Shown in pieces: positions 63,010 through 64,000 of a DNA stretch of 64,000 nucleotides (positions within the stretch are counted from its first letter, which is position 1; the number at the start of each line of letters is the position of its first letter). Where the stretch lies: the NCBI GenBank assembly GCA_947503965.1, contig CANNFU010000002.1, positions 1 to 64,000 of the forward strand, read 5' to 3'. The DNA comes from an uncultured Paracoccaceae bacterium. GTDB lineage: Bacteria; Pseudomonadota; Alphaproteobacteria; Rhodobacterales; Rhodobacteraceae. Made by a program: the position numbers and the translations under genes. The notes beneath the pieces are model-generated. The model was given only the letters and a program-made list of their open reading frames with translations. It was not told the DNA's origin and ran no database searches.

Positions 63010-64000
63010 TCACCGTTTTCCAAGATCACGCAAAAGCCGCGGCAGACGGCGCAACGCCTTGTAGCTGTCGATATGGGTCTGCATCTTGGTCGCCGGATAC
63101 CCCATCATGACGCGGCCCGCCGGGACATTGGACAAAACCACCGCACCGCCGCCCAGAACGACATCATCCCCCACCTTCAGATTGTCGGCGACACCGGCCT
63201 TGCCCCCAACGACGACCCGGTCACCGATCATCGTTGATCCGGCAATGCCCGCCTGCGCGCACAGCAGACAGTGTGCGCCGACGATCACGTTATGGCCAAC
63301 CTGCACAAGATTATCGACCTTCGTGCCCGACCCGATCCGCGTGGCCCTGATCGTTCCGGCATCTACCGTGGAATTCGCCCCGATCTCTACATCGTCACCG
63401 ATTTCAACACCGCCGAGCGAATGTATGCGATGCCAGGTCGGGTCATCGGGCGGGGCAAGCGGCGTGTTTCCCAGTGTCTCGCGGGCGATTTCGACATTTG
63501 CAGGTGCCACGCTGACAAAGGAAAACCCATCACCACCAATCGCAACATTCGGTTGCAGGATCACCCGCGCCCCAACCGTTGTGCCGCGCTGCAGGCGCAC
63601 GCCGGCATGGATCTGACAGTTCTCTCCGATAGCAACACCGGGACCGATGCTGACGTGATCAGCAACCCAGCTTCCCGCGCCAATCGTCGCGCCCGCACCA
63701 ACCATCGTAAATGGCCCGATACTGACATCCGCACCAATCTTTGCAGTTGGATCAACCAACGCATGCGCAGACACACCCTGCCCCGGCAGTGGTTGGTCCA
63801 GCATTTGTGTCAACTGCGCCATCGCGAGCCGCGCGCGCGGCGCGATGATGGCTGCCACAAGCCCCAGCGCCTGCCAATCCGCACCGGGCCAGACAACAGC
63901 GGCACGCGCGTTGCCTTGGGCCAACGCATCCGCATAGGCAGGTGTCATCGCAAGGGCGAGATCATCCGGCCCTGCACTGCCAGGCTCTGACGCACCGGTA
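63010..64000 (-). CDS. lpxD: UDP-3-O-acylglucosamine N-acyltransferase LpxD (5' end beyond window)
   Basis: Third lipid A enzyme, N-acylating UDP-3-O-acylglucosamine from hydroxyacyl-ACP. The visible 329 residues include part of the N-terminal uridine-binding domain; the frame stays open to the window edge ([18 protein letters not shown] before the internal ATG at 63948), so the real start is outside. Left-handed beta-helix repeats run from [16 protein letters not shown] to about VPAGRVMMG, with catalytic-His region [11 protein letters not shown]. Heads an lpxD-acp-synthase group and is missing from the main lpx cluster at 27.5-33.7 kb. Confidence 0.93.
   Translation of the reverse strand, partial: TGASEPGSAGPDDLALAMTPAYADALAQGNARAAVVWPGADWQALGLVAAIIAPRARLAMAQLTQMLDQPLPGQGVSAHALVDPTAKIGADVSIGPFTMVGAGATIGAGSWVADHVSIGPGVAIGENCQIHAGVRLQRGTTVGARVILQPNVAIGGDGFSFVSVAPANVEIARETLGNTPLAPPDDPTWHRIHSLGGVEIGDDVEIGANSTVDAGTIRATRIGSGTKVDNLVQVGHNVIVGAHCLLCAQAGIAGSTMIGDRVVVGGKAGVADNLKVGDDVVLGGGAVVLSNVPAGRVMMGYPATKMQTHIDSYKALRRLPRLLRDLGKR

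Noticed and set aside
1..64000. tRNA, rRNA, CRISPR arrays, insertion sequences, prophage
   Set aside because: Gaps over 70 bases were read for T-loop motifs, regular direct repeats and terminal inverted repeats; none was found. A computational scan for tRNAs would settle the first point.

Overview
The window looks like chromosomal DNA of a marine alphaproteobacterium of the Rhodobacteraceae (roseobacter group). The gene order dusB(nifR3)-ntrB-ntrC-ntrY-ntrX-trkA-trkH-hfq-hflX is the Rhodobacter arrangement, NtrC lacks the sigma54-contact loop as in Rhodobacter, and there are bifunctional IspDF, a DUF6456/DUF6477 pair, IalB-type and DUF1206 proteins and high G+C throughout. The genus is not determinable by eye (Loktanella/Yoonia-like is a guess). 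No tRNA, rRNA, insertion sequence, prophage or CRISPR array was seen; the genes are densely packed, many with ATGA or TGATG start/stop overlaps.

Layout. 0.1-11.8 kb (minus): nitrogen sensing (NtrBC, NtrYX), potassium uptake (TrkAH), Hfq and HflX behind DusB. 12.0-14.1 kb (plus): ispDF-pgpA-pncC. 14.1-16.1 kb (minus): a Coq10-like protein behind a three-gene unit of unknown function, in which two DUF2589-like paralogues flank a coiled-coil protein. This is my main candidate for an undescribed system. 16.2-27.6 kb: mixed housekeeping and accessory genes (hpt, lipA, DUF6456 regulator, DUF6477, an orphan MttB-family protein, guaA, a YrbL-like kinase-fold protein, a metallopeptidase-like protein with a broken HExxH motif, two DMT exporters around a FadL-like porin).

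27.5-39.4 kb (minus) is the envelope-biogenesis cluster pyrH-frr-uppS-cdsA-dxr-rseP-bamA-skp-fabZ-lpxA-lpxI-lpxB. lpxD, usually found between skp and fabZ, is absent there and appears at the right edge (63.0 kb to beyond the window) with its own acyl carrier protein and ketoacyl synthase. 39.5-47.8 kb (plus): miaA, an AraC regulator and a family-5 peptide-type ABC importer with an unusually long second permease and a fused double ATPase. The regulator-transporter gap carries a phased array of GTCAA repeats.

47.9-64 kb: DUF1206 protein, a lytic transglycosylase, ssb, aroB-aroK divergent from a small-ORF/510-residue exported protein/xerD group, a CorC-family protein, gamma-glutamyltransferase, an AAC(3)-like acetyltransferase, a HerA/DUF853 ATPase, a 0.4-kb intergenic region with two intrinsic terminators and at least one promoter (probable small RNA genes), IalB, and the lpxD-acp-fabF module. 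The overall theme is housekeeping: nitrogen control, isoprenoid/lipid A/outer-membrane assembly and transport.
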